Of a DNA stretch of 64,000 bases, positions 34,771 through 43,539 are shown in pieces. Below the pieces are notes generated by a model. It made no database searches. It was given only the letters and a program-made list of their open reading frames with translations, and was not told the DNA's origin. Within the stretch, counting starts at the first letter, position 1; every line of letters begins with the position of its first letter. The translations under genes and the position numbers were made by a program. Source of the DNA: Fibrobacter sp. (lineage in GTDB: Bacteria > Fibrobacterota > Fibrobacteria > Fibrobacterales > Fibrobacteraceae); contig JAEERM010000001.1 of the NCBI GenBank assembly GCA_016285835.1, forward strand, positions 22,102 to 86,101. Direction: 5' to 3'.

Positions 34771-34797
34771 AAAAAAACATCGGCGTATATGCCGATG
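34771..34797 (-). terminator. Terminator of panB
   Basis: On the minus strand, the perfect 7-bp stem CATCGGC / GCCGATG with a 6-nt loop is followed by seven T. It lies 62 bp past the panB stop. Confidence 0.75.
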
Positions 34798-34858
34798 CTT
34801 GATTGTAACTCAATGATGCTCAAAGAATTGTATATAAAGTGATGACGCTGGAATCCGC

Positions 34859-35605
34859 TTACTGCTTGGCTTTGACGCTGTCGATATATTTCTTGATTCC
34901 TTCGGTTCCGAGAGCAAACATGTCCACGAACTTCGTGGCGAACGGAGGGAGCTTGCGCTGGTGCATTCCGAGAGCGTCGTGCATCACGAGTACCTGACCG
35001 TCCGTAAATTTTCCGCCGCCGATACCGATGGTGACACTTTTTACTTCGCGGGTAATCTTCTTTCCGAGTTCTTCGGGGATGTGCTCGAGCACAGTTTCAA
35101 AGCAACCGAGACTGTCGACGAACTTTGCTGCATCTTCGATGGCGTGCGCTTCTTCTTCTGTCTTGCCTTTCTGTTTGAAGTTCTCTGCGGTTTGCGGGAG
35201 TAGCCCGAGGTGTGCGCACACGGGAATGTCTTTGCTGCGTAGGAATTCGATGACTCCTTCGGGTGTGCCTTCGAGCTTGATGCTTGCTGCACCTAAGTCC
35301 ATGAAGCGCTTAGCGTTATCGTACGCCGTTTGCGGATCCTTGTCGCTCAGGTAGGGCATGTCGGCGACTATGTGCGTGTTGGGGGCGCCACGGCATACGG
35401 CCGCAACGAAGATGAGCATTTCGTTCATGCCGATTTCGCGCGTGCTCTTGTAACCGAGCATGGTGTTCGCGAGACTGTCGCCTACGAGAATCTGGTCAAC
35501 CCCGGCAGCTTCCGCCATTTGCGCAAATGCGAAATCGTAGGCGGTTATCATGGATATTTTTTCACCTTGTGACTTTTTTGCCTTGAGATCTTCTGGAGTT
35601 AACAT
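34859..35605 (-). CDS. panB: Ketopantoate hydroxymethyltransferase
   Basis: Transfers a hydroxymethyl group from methylene-tetrahydrofolate to alpha-ketoisovalerate, the first step of pantothenate synthesis. The start MLTPEDLKAKK has AGAAGG upstream. In 248 residues it shows MITAYDFAFA, ILVGDSLANTMLGY (metal Asp), VADMPYLS, KLEGT, PVCAHLGLLPQ and TIGIGGGKFTDGQVLVMHD. Length is slightly short of E. coli PanB (264) but all blocks are present. Other pan genes are absent here. A TATTTTTG element lies 22 nt before the ATG. Confidence 0.95.
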   Translation of the reverse strand: MLTPEDLKAKKSQGEKISMITAYDFAFAQMAEAAGVDQILVGDSLANTMLGYKSTREIGMNEMLIFVAAVCRGAPNTHIVADMPYLSDKDPQTAYDNAKRFMDLGAASIKLEGTPEGVIEFLRSKDIPVCAHLGLLPQTAENFKQKGKTEEEAHAIEDAAKFVDSLGCFETVLEHIPEELGKKITREVKSVTIGIGGGKFTDGQVLVMHDALGMHQRKLPPFATKFVDMFALGTEGIKKYIDSVKAKQ

Positions 35606-35786
35606 GAGAACCTTCTTTTTTGTTTTACAAAAATAGTAAAAAAATGCGGGAGGGGCCGACGCTTTCATTCTCACAACGTTTCAAAAATATCTTTTTGACT
35701 AGAGTATATTCTCGCATTTACCTAGGGAATGCTGAGATGTTGTGATGCTTTGAATGATGATGACTATATATAATATAGTGGTATAA

Positions 35787-36584
35787 TTAGTTGCTGAAGA
35801 GTTTGCGGGTTTCGTTCAGGAACTGGAGCGACTTGATTTCCTTGAGGAAGCCGATGTGCTTGCGCAGATAGGAGAGAAGTGCGTTCTCAACGTATTGTGA
35901 ATGCGTTATCTCGTTGTTGGTCAACAAGTTCCAAATTCCAAGCGAGGTCTCTTCGCGCATGTGTGCCATTCCCGAGCCGATGCAATCTTTGCAGATGACG
36001 GCGCCTGTTTCGGGAATGAAGTCTGCTGGCGGTGCGTCTAGAATTTTTCCGCAGCGGCTGCATGTGGCGAGGTCAAGAGAGTATCCCCATGCGTCGCAGG
36101 TGTCGAGCAGCCATCGGGCGAAAATGTTTGATTTCGGGATTTGCGCCTGCGGTAAATCCGTAGATGCGTTGTAATCACCTTGATTGTCGTGGAGAGCGTT
36201 TGTTCCCGTTTGGTCGAGTTCCCCTGTCGCTTGCTCTAGTAACATGAATTCCGATTGCAACGGGACTCCTTGCGGAGCATAACGCAAGAGGATTTCTGCC
36301 ATGACTTGCGCTTTTGCGAGGGCGAGCAGGTCTTCGCGAAGGTTTTTTCTCCATTCGATGAGTGTCGCTTCTTTGATGAACTGCAGTTCGGCATTCGGGT
36401 TCTGCCGGAAAACGACCTCGCTCAGAGCGAGTGGGTCGAGCGCCCCCTTGAAGGGGGATTCCTTCCGCTTGCCTCCTTTTACGATGAAGGAGACGATGCC
36501 GACTTCTTCCGTAAGGGCCTTGACGATCCAGCTCGAATCGCTGTAGGCGTAGCGGTGCAGGACAATAGCGCGGGACTTGATCAT
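35787..36584 (-). CDS. recO: DNA repair protein RecO
   Basis: The RecFOR-pathway protein that loads RecA and anneals single strands. The 265-residue protein has the N-terminal OB fold (SRAIVLHRYAYSDSSWIVKALT, shown in its first 18 or so residues), the helical domain, and a zinc site formed by CSRCGK and CKDC (about residues 181-214). An Asn/Gln/Thr-rich insertion (about 125-150, TGTNALHDNQGDYNAS) is unusual. There is no clear ribosome binding site. The upstream region is the mosaic repeat. Confidence 0.92.
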   Translation of the reverse strand: MIKSRAIVLHRYAYSDSSWIVKALTEEVGIVSFIVKGGKRKESPFKGALDPLALSEVVFRQNPNAELQFIKEATLIEWRKNLREDLLALAKAQVMAEILLRYAPQGVPLQSEFMLLEQATGELDQTGTNALHDNQGDYNASTDLPQAQIPKSNIFARWLLDTCDAWGYSLDLATCSRCGKILDAPPADFIPETGAVICKDCIGSGMAHMREETSLGIWNLLTNNEITHSQYVENALLSYLRKHIGFLKEIKSLQFLNETRKLFSN

Positions 36585-36589
36585 AGATG

Positions 36590-36790
36590 AACTGTGAGGT
36601 CGGGGCTAAAGCCCCTTTGAGGTATGAGGTAAAGAGTGGTTAGTAAACAGTGGTTCGTGGTTAGGGGAGTGAACTACGAGTTTGACCTTTAACTGCTTAC
36701 TTGTCTTTTGAATCCTCGCAGCCCACTGCTCATTGCTCACTGCTCGCTCCTCGAACCTCGAGCCTCGAAGCGACCGTAGGGAGCGACCTG
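36590..36790. repeat. Repeat-rich spacer (mosaic element copy 2)
   Basis: Between recO and the HIT gene: TGAGGTCG-[GGGCTAAAGCCC]-TTTGAGGTATGAGG (36594-36630), a 65-bp core (36636-36700) almost identical to 16551-16616 in the same orientation, then a CACTGCTCATTGCTC / CCTCGAACCTCGAG satellite (36722-36768) and a second palindromic unit (36765-36790). It is non-coding. Confidence 0.8.
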
Positions 36791-36791
36791 A

Positions 36792-37148
36792 TTACTCCTT
36801 CGGGAACGGTGGCCAGCCCATGACTTGTCCGCCGACCACATGCAGGTGGATGTGGAATACGGTCTGTCCGGCGTCGGCCTTGCAGTTGAACACGAATCGC
36901 GCACCGCTTTCTTCGAGGCCGAGCTCCTTCGCGATAATCTGGGCGCGGTAGAGCATCTTGCCCACGAGCTCGCAGTCTTCGGGCTTCATGTCCATGATGG
37001 TCGAAATGTGGCGCTTGGGCACCACGAGGAAATGTACCGGTGCCTGGGGGGCGATATCGTAGAAGGCGAACACGTCGTCGTCTTCGTAGATTTTCTTGGA
37101 AGGGATTTCTCCCTTGATGATTTTGCAGAAAAGACAGTTTTCACTCAT
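36792..37148 (-). CDS. HIT-family nucleotide hydrolase
   Basis: A 118-residue HIT protein (HinT-like phosphoramidase) from the start MSENCLFCKIIKGEIPSK. It has the N-terminal zinc-type C-x-x-C (CLFC), PVHFLVVPKRHI and the histidine triad HIHLHVVGG near the C-terminus. HinT enzymes hydrolyse AMP-lysine or related adenylates in the cytoplasm. No Shine-Dalgarno site is seen; the region just upstream is AT-rich (TATATATA), so a very short leader is possible. Confidence 0.94.
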   Translation of the reverse strand: MSENCLFCKIIKGEIPSKKIYEDDDVFAFYDIAPQAPVHFLVVPKRHISTIMDMKPEDCELVGKMLYRAQIIAKELGLEESGARFVFNCKADAGQTVFHIHLHVVGGQVMGWPPFPKE

Positions 37149-37204
37149 AGTATATATAATAGTAGTAATTTTTTTATTGTGGTCTATGGTTGGGTTCTGT
37201 TGGA

Positions 37205-38173
37205 TTATTTCAACCAGCTCCGGAACTTTATCCAGACATGGAGCCAAATGCGGGCGATGGAATCGATGGCATCGGCGAATATCATTGCGCTATACTTGTC
37301 GAAGTCGCGTCCCCATTCGGTCTGTTCCTGGAATTCCTGCAAGGTCTGCGTGTTCTTGAAGTCTTCTTGGATGAGATAGTAGGAGAAGAGGTAGGAATAC
37401 TGCGAAACGGCGCTCATGAAATCCCATGTGTTGTTGTTCGTCCCGCCCCAGCCATGGGTGTATTTTCTTGTTGATATATCGTCTATCACTTGTATTACAA
37501 ACGGGGTAAAAAAATCCTCCTTCGGATATCCATCGGAATCGTAGAAAAAGCGGTTGTTGTCCTTGTCAATCTTGTAGGATTTGCTTACCTGATCTTCCCA
37601 TTTTTTTTCTATTGTCCCGTGAATGCCTTTTTCTTCGGAGAACGAACGGGCGTCGCAATGCAGGGGCATGTGGCAGTCGGCAATGTAGTGGCTGAGAATG
37701 AAGAACCGCATGGCGATGTGGTTGCCCGTGGTGGCGATGGGGCACCCCCTTTCTTCGTAGTGGAGCATCTTGAAGTTGTCGACGATGCTGTGGGACAGAG
37801 CTTCGCAACGGTCGGCGCAGTTGCCGCTTTCGATATTGTAGGGCTTGTTGAGCAATGGCGAATTTTTCGACATCAACTTATAGATGGAGTGCGTCACGGG
37901 CAACTTGCCGAACGATGTGTATGGCCCATTTTCGGTGGGGCGAAATTTCACGATGTGGCTGGAACTCATGTCTTTGAAGACTTCGTCGGGGTACCAGGCT
38001 CCCTGAATGACAAAATCGCGGTATTTTTTGAACCACTTGACCAACGCCTTGGCTTCTGAACGGATGCTTTCGTTGACACCGTTGATGACTGGCGAATCTT
38101 CGGGGGCGGTGGCTATGATTTCGAGACGTTTGATTGCCATGAAGGCAATCCATGCGTGCGAGTATTTTTTCAT
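37205..38173 (-). CDS. S1/P1-nuclease / phospholipase-C-like zinc hydrolase
   Basis: A 322-residue protein with the metal-ligand pattern of the S1/P1 nuclease and zinc phospholipase C fold: N-terminal H6 and W8 (SHAWIAF), D63 (AWYPDE), H73, H152, H162 and D166 (SHYIADCHMPLH with H168 and H172), then H185 ... W192-x-D (HGTIEKKWED). Known members are secreted, but no signal peptide is seen here, so location is unclear. Substrate (nucleic acid or lipid) is not decided. It has TATATTTA 29 nt before the ATG. Confidence 0.7.
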   Translation of the reverse strand: MKKYSHAWIAFMAIKRLEIIATAPEDSPVINGVNESIRSEAKALVKWFKKYRDFVIQGAWYPDEVFKDMSSSHIVKFRPTENGPYTSFGKLPVTHSIYKLMSKNSPLLNKPYNIESGNCADRCEALSHSIVDNFKMLHYEERGCPIATTGNHIAMRFFILSHYIADCHMPLHCDARSFSEEKGIHGTIEKKWEDQVSKSYKIDKDNNRFFYDSDGYPKEDFFTPFVIQVIDDISTRKYTHGWGGTNNNTWDFMSAVSQYSYLFSYYLIQEDFKNTQTLQEFQEQTEWGRDFDKYSAMIFADAIDSIARIWLHVWIKFRSWLK

Positions 38174-38381
38174 GATAGGGAATCCTGGATGTTTGGAGCC
38201 TTAAATATAAAAAGCGTCCCGATATATAATAGGATGTGTTCGGCATGACCATGGTATTTGGGCCAATTTCTTTTTTTACAAAGTGCACATAAGTGCATTA
38301 TAGTCTAGTGGAGAGGAGTTCTGTCTCTTTTTCGAAGCTGTAGCTTTCGGTATGTTTTTTATAAGAATTCCCGAGCGTCCG

Positions 38382-38426
38382 TTGCCGAAGGTGGTAGAAA
38401 GTGGTATATTTATCACGTGTTGTGGT
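38382..38426 (+). promoter_or_regulatory. dcw operon promoter overlapped by MraZ boxes
   Basis: GTGGT occurs at 38391-38395 and 38401-38405, spaced exactly 10 bp (GTGG-type boxes with 5-nt spacers are MraZ sites in other bacteria), with a third GTGGT at 38422-38426. A TTG (38382) and TATATTTA (38405-38412) 20 bp apart form a promoter whose core the boxes overlap. MraZ autorepression is the expected logic. Confidence 0.6.
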
Positions 38427-38444
38427 AAAATGTGTCAAACTAGT

Positions 38445-38921
38445 ATGAACTTTACGTCTTTCATAGGTCAAGCCCAAACGGCTATCGATGGAAAGGGGAG
38501 GTCTTCCTTCCCTAGGGAATTCCGTCGTCAGCTCACGGCTGCCGAAGGGAGCGAATTCGTGGTCACGCGTGGCCCGGACCGTACCCTCCGGTTGTTTACC
38601 TTGCCCGAATACGAAAAGTTCATGGCGGACCTGGACTGCCGGTCCGACCGCCGTCAAGCCGACCTAGTTCGGAGAGGCCTATGCCCCGCATTCGTGGAGC
38701 TCGATGGCCAGAATCGCATTTTACTCCCAAAGATCTTGTTGGAGTACGCAGGCCTTAAGGGTGAAGTCCTTTATGTGCAAGCTAGCGGTAAGACTCTTGA
38801 ACTATGGAACCCGGAACGCTTCAATGCTGAATACGGATTGCAGACAAATGAATCTGTTGCCGCGTTCGATGCTGCGTTCTATGGAGAAGGTTTGACGGAG
38901 GGTCCAAGTGCCGCAAAGTAG
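38445..38921 (+). CDS. mraZ: MraZ transcriptional regulator
   Basis: A DNA-binding repressor of the dcw operon, 158 residues, with two AbrB-like swapped-hairpin repeats. The first has AIDGKGRSSFPREFR and the second has ELDGQNRILLPKILLEYAGL, each with the D-x-x-x-R core. The ATG at 38445 matches the family N-terminus; an ATG at 38430 is also in frame. Neither has a Shine-Dalgarno site. It overlaps rsmH by 14 bp. GTGGT boxes upstream are its probable targets. Confidence 0.95.
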   Translation: MNFTSFIGQAQTAIDGKGRSSFPREFRRQLTAAEGSEFVVTRGPDRTLRLFTLPEYEKFMADLDCRSDRRQADLVRRGLCPAFVELDGQNRILLPKILLEYAGLKGEVLYVQASGKTLELWNPERFNAEYGLQTNESVAAFDAAFYGEGLTEGPSAAK

Positions 38922-39924
38922 TTTATCCTCAAAAGCATTACGTATAAAAGAATTTTCTCCGGCGGCAGTGGCCGGGGCGACGGATGGCGTGTTCTACCAC
39001 GATCCGGTGATGCTCAAGGAATGCTTGGAAGGCCTTAATATAAAGGCGGACGGAACTTATGCCGATTGCACGCTGGGCGGTGGTGGACATTCTTACGCGA
39101 TTGCGACCCGCCTGAACGAACAGGGGACGCTCCACGCCTTTGACCGTGACGAAGAAGCGGTGGCTTTTGCAACCAAGCGCCTTGCTGGTGTAAAACCTAA
39201 GTTTATTGTGCATCCGGTGCGCTTTGGCGAACTCAAGAACGAAATCGCTCCCGATACTTTGGACGGAATCCTCTACGATTTGGGCATCAGCAGCCATCAG
39301 GTGGATGATTCCGCACGCGGATTTACGTTTGTCGGCGACAATCCGCTTGACTTGCGCATGGACCGCCGCGAGGGTGTCTCGGCGCAGGAATGGCTCAAGA
39401 ACGTTGATGCAGATACGCTTGCCGCGGCCCTCCGCAAGAATGCGGACATGGATCGTGCTTTCAAATTGGCAACGCGGATCCTTGAAATGGTTGCCGCCGT
39501 TTTTGGCGAAGGCCGCGAAATTCTGCCTTCCGATATGAAATCTGTGGTGGAGTCCGTATTCCCCGACAAACGTCGCGAAGTGAATGGGCTTCTGGCCCGC
39601 GTGTTCCAGGCAATCCGCATGGAAGTCAACGGGGAACTCAAGGAAATCGAGGACAGCCTCCGCGCCGCGGTGGACTGCCTCAAGGTGGGTGGCCGCCTGG
39701 TGGTGATGAGCTACCACTCCGTAGAAGACCGGTGCGTCAAGGAGACCACCGCGGAGTTCGAAAGGGCATGTATATGCCCCGAACACATGCCTGTGTGCAT
39801 GTGCGGAGGCAACCACCAACGCCTGAAAAAAGTGAATCGCAAGCCGATTTTGCCCTCGGCCGAAGAAATTGAAAAGAATGGACGGGCTCGTTCTGCAAAA
39901 CTGAGAGTGTACGAAAGGGTATGA
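38908..39924 (+). CDS. rsmH: 16S rRNA m4C1402 methyltransferase
   Basis: A SAM-dependent methyltransferase acting on 16S rRNA C1402. The start is GTG with ACGGAGGG ahead. In 338 residues: HDPVMLKECLEGL, the SAM motif DCTLGGGGHS, AFDRDEEAV, the GILYDLGISSHQVDD block, RGFTF, PLDLRMD and the C-terminal VMSYHSVEDRCVK and KP-I-P motifs. A 26-residue N-terminal extension precedes the usual family start. It overlaps mraZ (14 bp) and ftsL (4 bp). Confidence 0.96.
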   Translation: MPQSSLSSKALRIKEFSPAAVAGATDGVFYHDPVMLKECLEGLNIKADGTYADCTLGGGGHSYAIATRLNEQGTLHAFDRDEEAVAFATKRLAGVKPKFIVHPVRFGELKNEIAPDTLDGILYDLGISSHQVDDSARGFTFVGDNPLDLRMDRREGVSAQEWLKNVDADTLAAALRKNADMDRAFKLATRILEMVAAVFGEGREILPSDMKSVVESVFPDKRREVNGLLARVFQAIRMEVNGELKEIEDSLRAAVDCLKVGGRLVVMSYHSVEDRCVKETTAEFERACICPEHMPVCMCGGNHQRLKKVNRKPILPSAEEIEKNGRARSAKLRVYERV

Positions 39925-40235
39925 GCAAGACGGACAAGATAAAGGCCATCGGGGCCTCCAACCGCTCGGTCACGCTGATTGTGGCCGGTGCCGTTGTCGT
40001 GCTCGCTCTGCTCTGCATGTTGCCGCTCTATATGCAGAACCGCATCAATAGTTTGTACGAGACCGCGCATGGGCTCCAGGTGGAAATTGCCTTCTTGAAG
40101 CACGACGCGCTGGCTCTAGAATTGAAAATTAACCAGCTTTCTTCGCTCGAAAAACTTTCAAAGTTTGCCGATTCCGTTGGCTTGGGCTTGAACGGCTTGC
40201 CGCAAAAGGTGATGCCGCTAGGAGGTGTTCAGTGA
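39921..40235 (+). CDS. ftsL: FtsL-like divisome protein
   Basis: A 104-residue bitopic membrane protein: a short cytoplasmic N-terminus, one transmembrane helix (about 16-38, VTLIVAGAVVVLALLCMLPL) and a periplasmic coiled coil (about 40-85). FtsL sequences diverge strongly, so the call rests on size, topology and position between rsmH and ftsI. It would form the FtsQ-FtsL-FtsB complex that activates FtsW/FtsI. Both ends overlap neighbours by 4 bp. Confidence 0.8.
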   Translation: MSKTDKIKAIGASNRSVTLIVAGAVVVLALLCMLPLYMQNRINSLYETAHGLQVEIAFLKHDALALELKINQLSSLEKLSKFADSVGLGLNGLPQKVMPLGGVQ

Positions 40236-42121
40236 ACAACTTCTATATAGAACCGCTCGGAATCATCAAGTTTATTACGCTCGGCTGTGTTGGCGTGCTC
40301 CTTTGGCAGACTTTCAATATCCAGGTGGTGAACCAGGATGTGTACAAGGCGAAGACAAAGAGCATGGTGATGGACACGAAGAACGTGTATGCCGACCGTG
40401 GCCGCATTATGGACCGTAACGGTATCGTCTTTGCCGACAACTATCGCGATACGGCGAACAGGAACCTGGATTATAGCCGCATCTTCTTGCAGGGCAAGCT
40501 GGCCGCGCAAATTGTGGGGAAGGTGGGCTACAATGGTTCTGGCAGCATGGGCATGGAACGCCGCTTCGATTCCCGCTTGCGTGGTAACGGCGGTTTCCGC
40601 TTGAGTGTGAAAGACGCCCACCAGCGCGAAATTTACGGCCGTTCCGAAAAAGTGGCTGACGCCGAACCGGGCAAGAATTTGGTGCTGACGATTGACCGCA
40701 ACATGCAGGAGATTGTCGAGAAGGCCTTGAAGGATGGCGTGATGGAATTCAATGCGACGAGCGCGAGCGCAGTCGTGGTGGATCCGTTCACCGGTGAAAT
40801 CCTTGCCATGGCAAGTTACCCGACTTTCGACCCGAACTCCAAAACACAAGGGGTCGGGCGCATGTCCAAGAACGATATCGTGAGCATGTCTTACGAACCG
40901 GGCTCCACGTTCAAAGTGATTACTGCTGCTGCCGCTCTAGAAAACGGAGTCGTGGACACGACCAAGGTTTACAAGGACGAAGGCCGCTGCTGGCGCTGGA
41001 ATACGAGATCCGAGCAGATTTGCGATACGCACATTTACGGCGATATGAATATGGGAGAGGCGATGGTGCAGTCTTCCAACATCGTCTTTGCAAAGATTGC
41101 CTCCGAAGTGGGGGCCGAACGCCTATATAGAATGGCGCGTAATTTTGGGTTTGGCATGCGCACGTCCGAAGACTTCGAAGGCGAAGAATCCGGCAAGCTG
41201 CTGCAACCGTATGAACTCACGCGTGACGACCGTACGCTTAAAACGATGGGCTTTGGCCATGCCGTTTCCGTGACGCCTATCCAGATGGTGATGGCTTATG
41301 CCGCGGTTGCCAACGGCGGCAAGCTCATGGAACCGATGATTGTGAAGGAATGGCGCGATGCCGATGGTAACCTGGTCGAAAAGAAGGAACCTGTCGAAGT
41401 CCGTCGCGTGATTTCGGAGAAGACGGCCGCGAAGATTCGCAAGATGTTGAACAACGTCGTGAACAGCGGTACGGCAAAGAGGGTGGCAAGCAAGAAATTG
41501 CCCGATATCCTTTTTGGTGGCAAGACGGGTACGGCAGAAAAGTTCAACCAAGAAACAGGCCGTTACGATCGCAATTCGCAGGTGGCTTCGTTCATCGGCC
41601 TTGCGCCGGTCGAAGATACGCGCTATGTGTGCTTGGTGCTCGTGGACGACCCGCAGGGCATGCACGTGGGTGGCCTTACGGCGGGTCCGATTTTCCGCCG
41701 CATCATGGAAGCCGTTTATTACCATCCGGAGCTTTCCCCGGCGTCCCACAATTTGCAGCATGTGAGACTTGACCACCGTTGCGATGTGGATTTTGTCGGC
41801 CTCTCTGCCCGCGATGCAAAAGAACTTGCCCGCAAGAAGGGCTGCCCTGTCGTTTTCAGTGGAGAAGGGAACCGTGTGGTATCGCAGCGCAGCGATATGA
41901 GCGCTGCTAGCAAGATTTCGCTGATGCTTGGCGAGGTTTCGGCGACGAAGATGCCGAACCTCACAGGGCTTTCGCTGAAGGATGCCCTCGAAATCATGGG
42001 GAATATCCGCATGAATGTTGAGTATACCGGAAAGGGCCGCGTCGTGTCTCAAAGCCCCAAGGCCGACGAGGAAATTCACAAGGGACTGACTTGCAAGTTG
42101 ACTTTAAAGGAGAAGGGCTGA
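40232..42121 (+). CDS. ftsI: Division transpeptidase FtsI (PBP3-type) with PASTA domain
   Basis: A class B penicillin-binding protein that crosslinks septal peptidoglycan. The GTG start overlaps the ftsL stop. The 629-residue protein has an N-terminal membrane anchor, a dimerisation domain (RGRIMDRNG) and a transpeptidase domain with the nucleophile S225 (EPGSTFKV), SSN and KTGTAEK motifs. A C-terminal PASTA domain (about 570-629, MPNLTGLSLKDALEIM) is more typical of SpoVD-type and Bacteroidota/Gram-positive enzymes than of E. coli PBP3. Its stop overlaps the murE ATG by one base. Confidence 0.95.
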   Translation: MNNFYIEPLGIIKFITLGCVGVLLWQTFNIQVVNQDVYKAKTKSMVMDTKNVYADRGRIMDRNGIVFADNYRDTANRNLDYSRIFLQGKLAAQIVGKVGYNGSGSMGMERRFDSRLRGNGGFRLSVKDAHQREIYGRSEKVADAEPGKNLVLTIDRNMQEIVEKALKDGVMEFNATSASAVVVDPFTGEILAMASYPTFDPNSKTQGVGRMSKNDIVSMSYEPGSTFKVITAAAALENGVVDTTKVYKDEGRCWRWNTRSEQICDTHIYGDMNMGEAMVQSSNIVFAKIASEVGAERLYRMARNFGFGMRTSEDFEGEESGKLLQPYELTRDDRTLKTMGFGHAVSVTPIQMVMAYAAVANGGKLMEPMIVKEWRDADGNLVEKKEPVEVRRVISEKTAAKIRKMLNNVVNSGTAKRVASKKLPDILFGGKTGTAEKFNQETGRYDRNSQVASFIGLAPVEDTRYVCLVLVDDPQGMHVGGLTAGPIFRRIMEAVYYHPELSPASHNLQHVRLDHRCDVDFVGLSARDAKELARKKGCPVVFSGEGNRVVSQRSDMSAASKISLMLGEVSATKMPNLTGLSLKDALEIMGNIRMNVEYTGKGRVVSQSPKADEEIHKGLTCKLTLKEKG

Positions 42122-43539
42122 TGTTTTCGGACGCTTTGTTGCAGAATCTGTCTGTCCGCGGCTTGTGTGATGATTCCCGCCGTGTCAAGGATGGCGATTT
42201 GTTCTTCTCGTTCCCGGTGGACGGGTACGAGACTTTTGCGCGTGATGCCATTGCAAAGGGCGCTGTCGCTGTAGTCGCCGAGACTGCCGCGCCAGAGGGA
42301 ATGGCTTCGAAATGGATCCAGGTGAAGGACGTGCGTGAAGCCCGCTTGGAAGCCGCTCAAATTTTCTACAAGGATCCGTTTGCAAAGATTGCCGTGCATG
42401 CAGTCACGGGGACGAACGGAAAGACGACGAGCGCTTTCTTGATGGATTCCATGCTGACGGCTGCGGGCCATAAGGTAGCGCTTCTTGGTACCATCAAGAA
42501 CAAGATTGGTGAAGATTCTGTACCGGCTTCGCTTACGACTCCGGGGCAACTCGATCTCTTTGCTTTTGCAGCCCGCGCAGTAGATGCAGGCTGCACCGAC
42601 CTCGTGATGGAAGCCTCATCGCACTCGCTGCACCAGGGCCGTGTTGCGGGAATCCGCTTCAGGAGCGGTTTGTTCAGTAACTTGACTCAAGACCACCTTG
42701 ATTATCACAAGACGATGGATGCCTATTTCGAGGCGAAAAAATTGCTGTTCACGCGCTACTTGGCCGATGACGGTGTCGCTGTAATCAATGTGGACGACGA
42801 GTACGGTGCAAAGCTTTTTGATGGCATTGACGTTTGCAAGAAAGTTTCTGTTTCTCGCCTCGGTAAAGTTGGTGCGGACATTTCTCCTGTTGGAACCGTG
42901 TCGAGTACCGAAGACGGGCTTGAATTTACGGTGCCGAAGATTTCTGCGGAGAAGTTCTCCACCCCGCTTTGCGGTGATTTCAATGCGGACAACGTTTTAC
43001 TCGTGCTTTCGTGGGCGCACGCCATCGGCTTGCCCGAGAGCGCTATGCGCGAAGCCCTTGCCACAGTGCGCGTCCCGGGCCGTTTCGAGAAGGTCTGGAA
43101 CAAGGGCGGGAAGCACGTGATTGTTGACTATGCCCACACCCCGGACGCGCTGGAGCGTGTCCTTGCTACGGCTCGCGGGCTTTGTCGCGGACGCCTTAGC
43201 ACCGTGTTCGGCTGCGGCGGCGACCGCGACCGCACAAAGCGCCCCATCATGGGCTCGATTGCCGAGCGCATGGCCGACAGGGCCTGGCTCACTTCCGATA
43301 ACCCGCGTACGGAAAATCCCTCCGCCATCATCGCCGACGTGCGTGCCGGCATGGTGACCGACAAGTTTGTCGTGGTGGAAGATCGTGCCGAGGCGATTGC
43401 GAAGGCGTGCGCCTCCCTCGAACCGGGCGACTGGCTGGTGATTGCGGGCAAGGGTCACGAAGATTATCAAATCGTCGGTAAGACGAAACACCATTTTGAC
43501 GACCGCGAAGAGGCGGTGAAGGCGATGGAGAAATGCTGA
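42121..43539 (+). CDS. murE: UDP-MurNAc-tripeptide ligase MurE
   Basis: An ATP-dependent ligase adding the third stem-peptide residue. From the ATG at 42121 it is 472 residues with GTNGKTTSAFL (P-loop), the TTPGQLDLF and EASSHSL blocks, the Lys-containing FSNLTQDHLDYHKT and the C-terminal DNPRTENP motif. DNPR is diagnostic for meso-diaminopimelate as substrate. It overlaps ftsI by one base and murF by 7 bp. Confidence 0.96.
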   Translation: MFSDALLQNLSVRGLCDDSRRVKDGDLFFSFPVDGYETFARDAIAKGAVAVVAETAAPEGMASKWIQVKDVREARLEAAQIFYKDPFAKIAVHAVTGTNGKTTSAFLMDSMLTAAGHKVALLGTIKNKIGEDSVPASLTTPGQLDLFAFAARAVDAGCTDLVMEASSHSLHQGRVAGIRFRSGLFSNLTQDHLDYHKTMDAYFEAKKLLFTRYLADDGVAVINVDDEYGAKLFDGIDVCKKVSVSRLGKVGADISPVGTVSSTEDGLEFTVPKISAEKFSTPLCGDFNADNVLLVLSWAHAIGLPESAMREALATVRVPGRFEKVWNKGGKHVIVDYAHTPDALERVLATARGLCRGRLSTVFGCGGDRDRTKRPIMGSIAERMADRAWLTSDNPRTENPSAIIADVRAGMVTDKFVVVEDRAEAIAKACASLEPGDWLVIAGKGHEDYQIVGKTKHHFDDREEAVKAMEKC

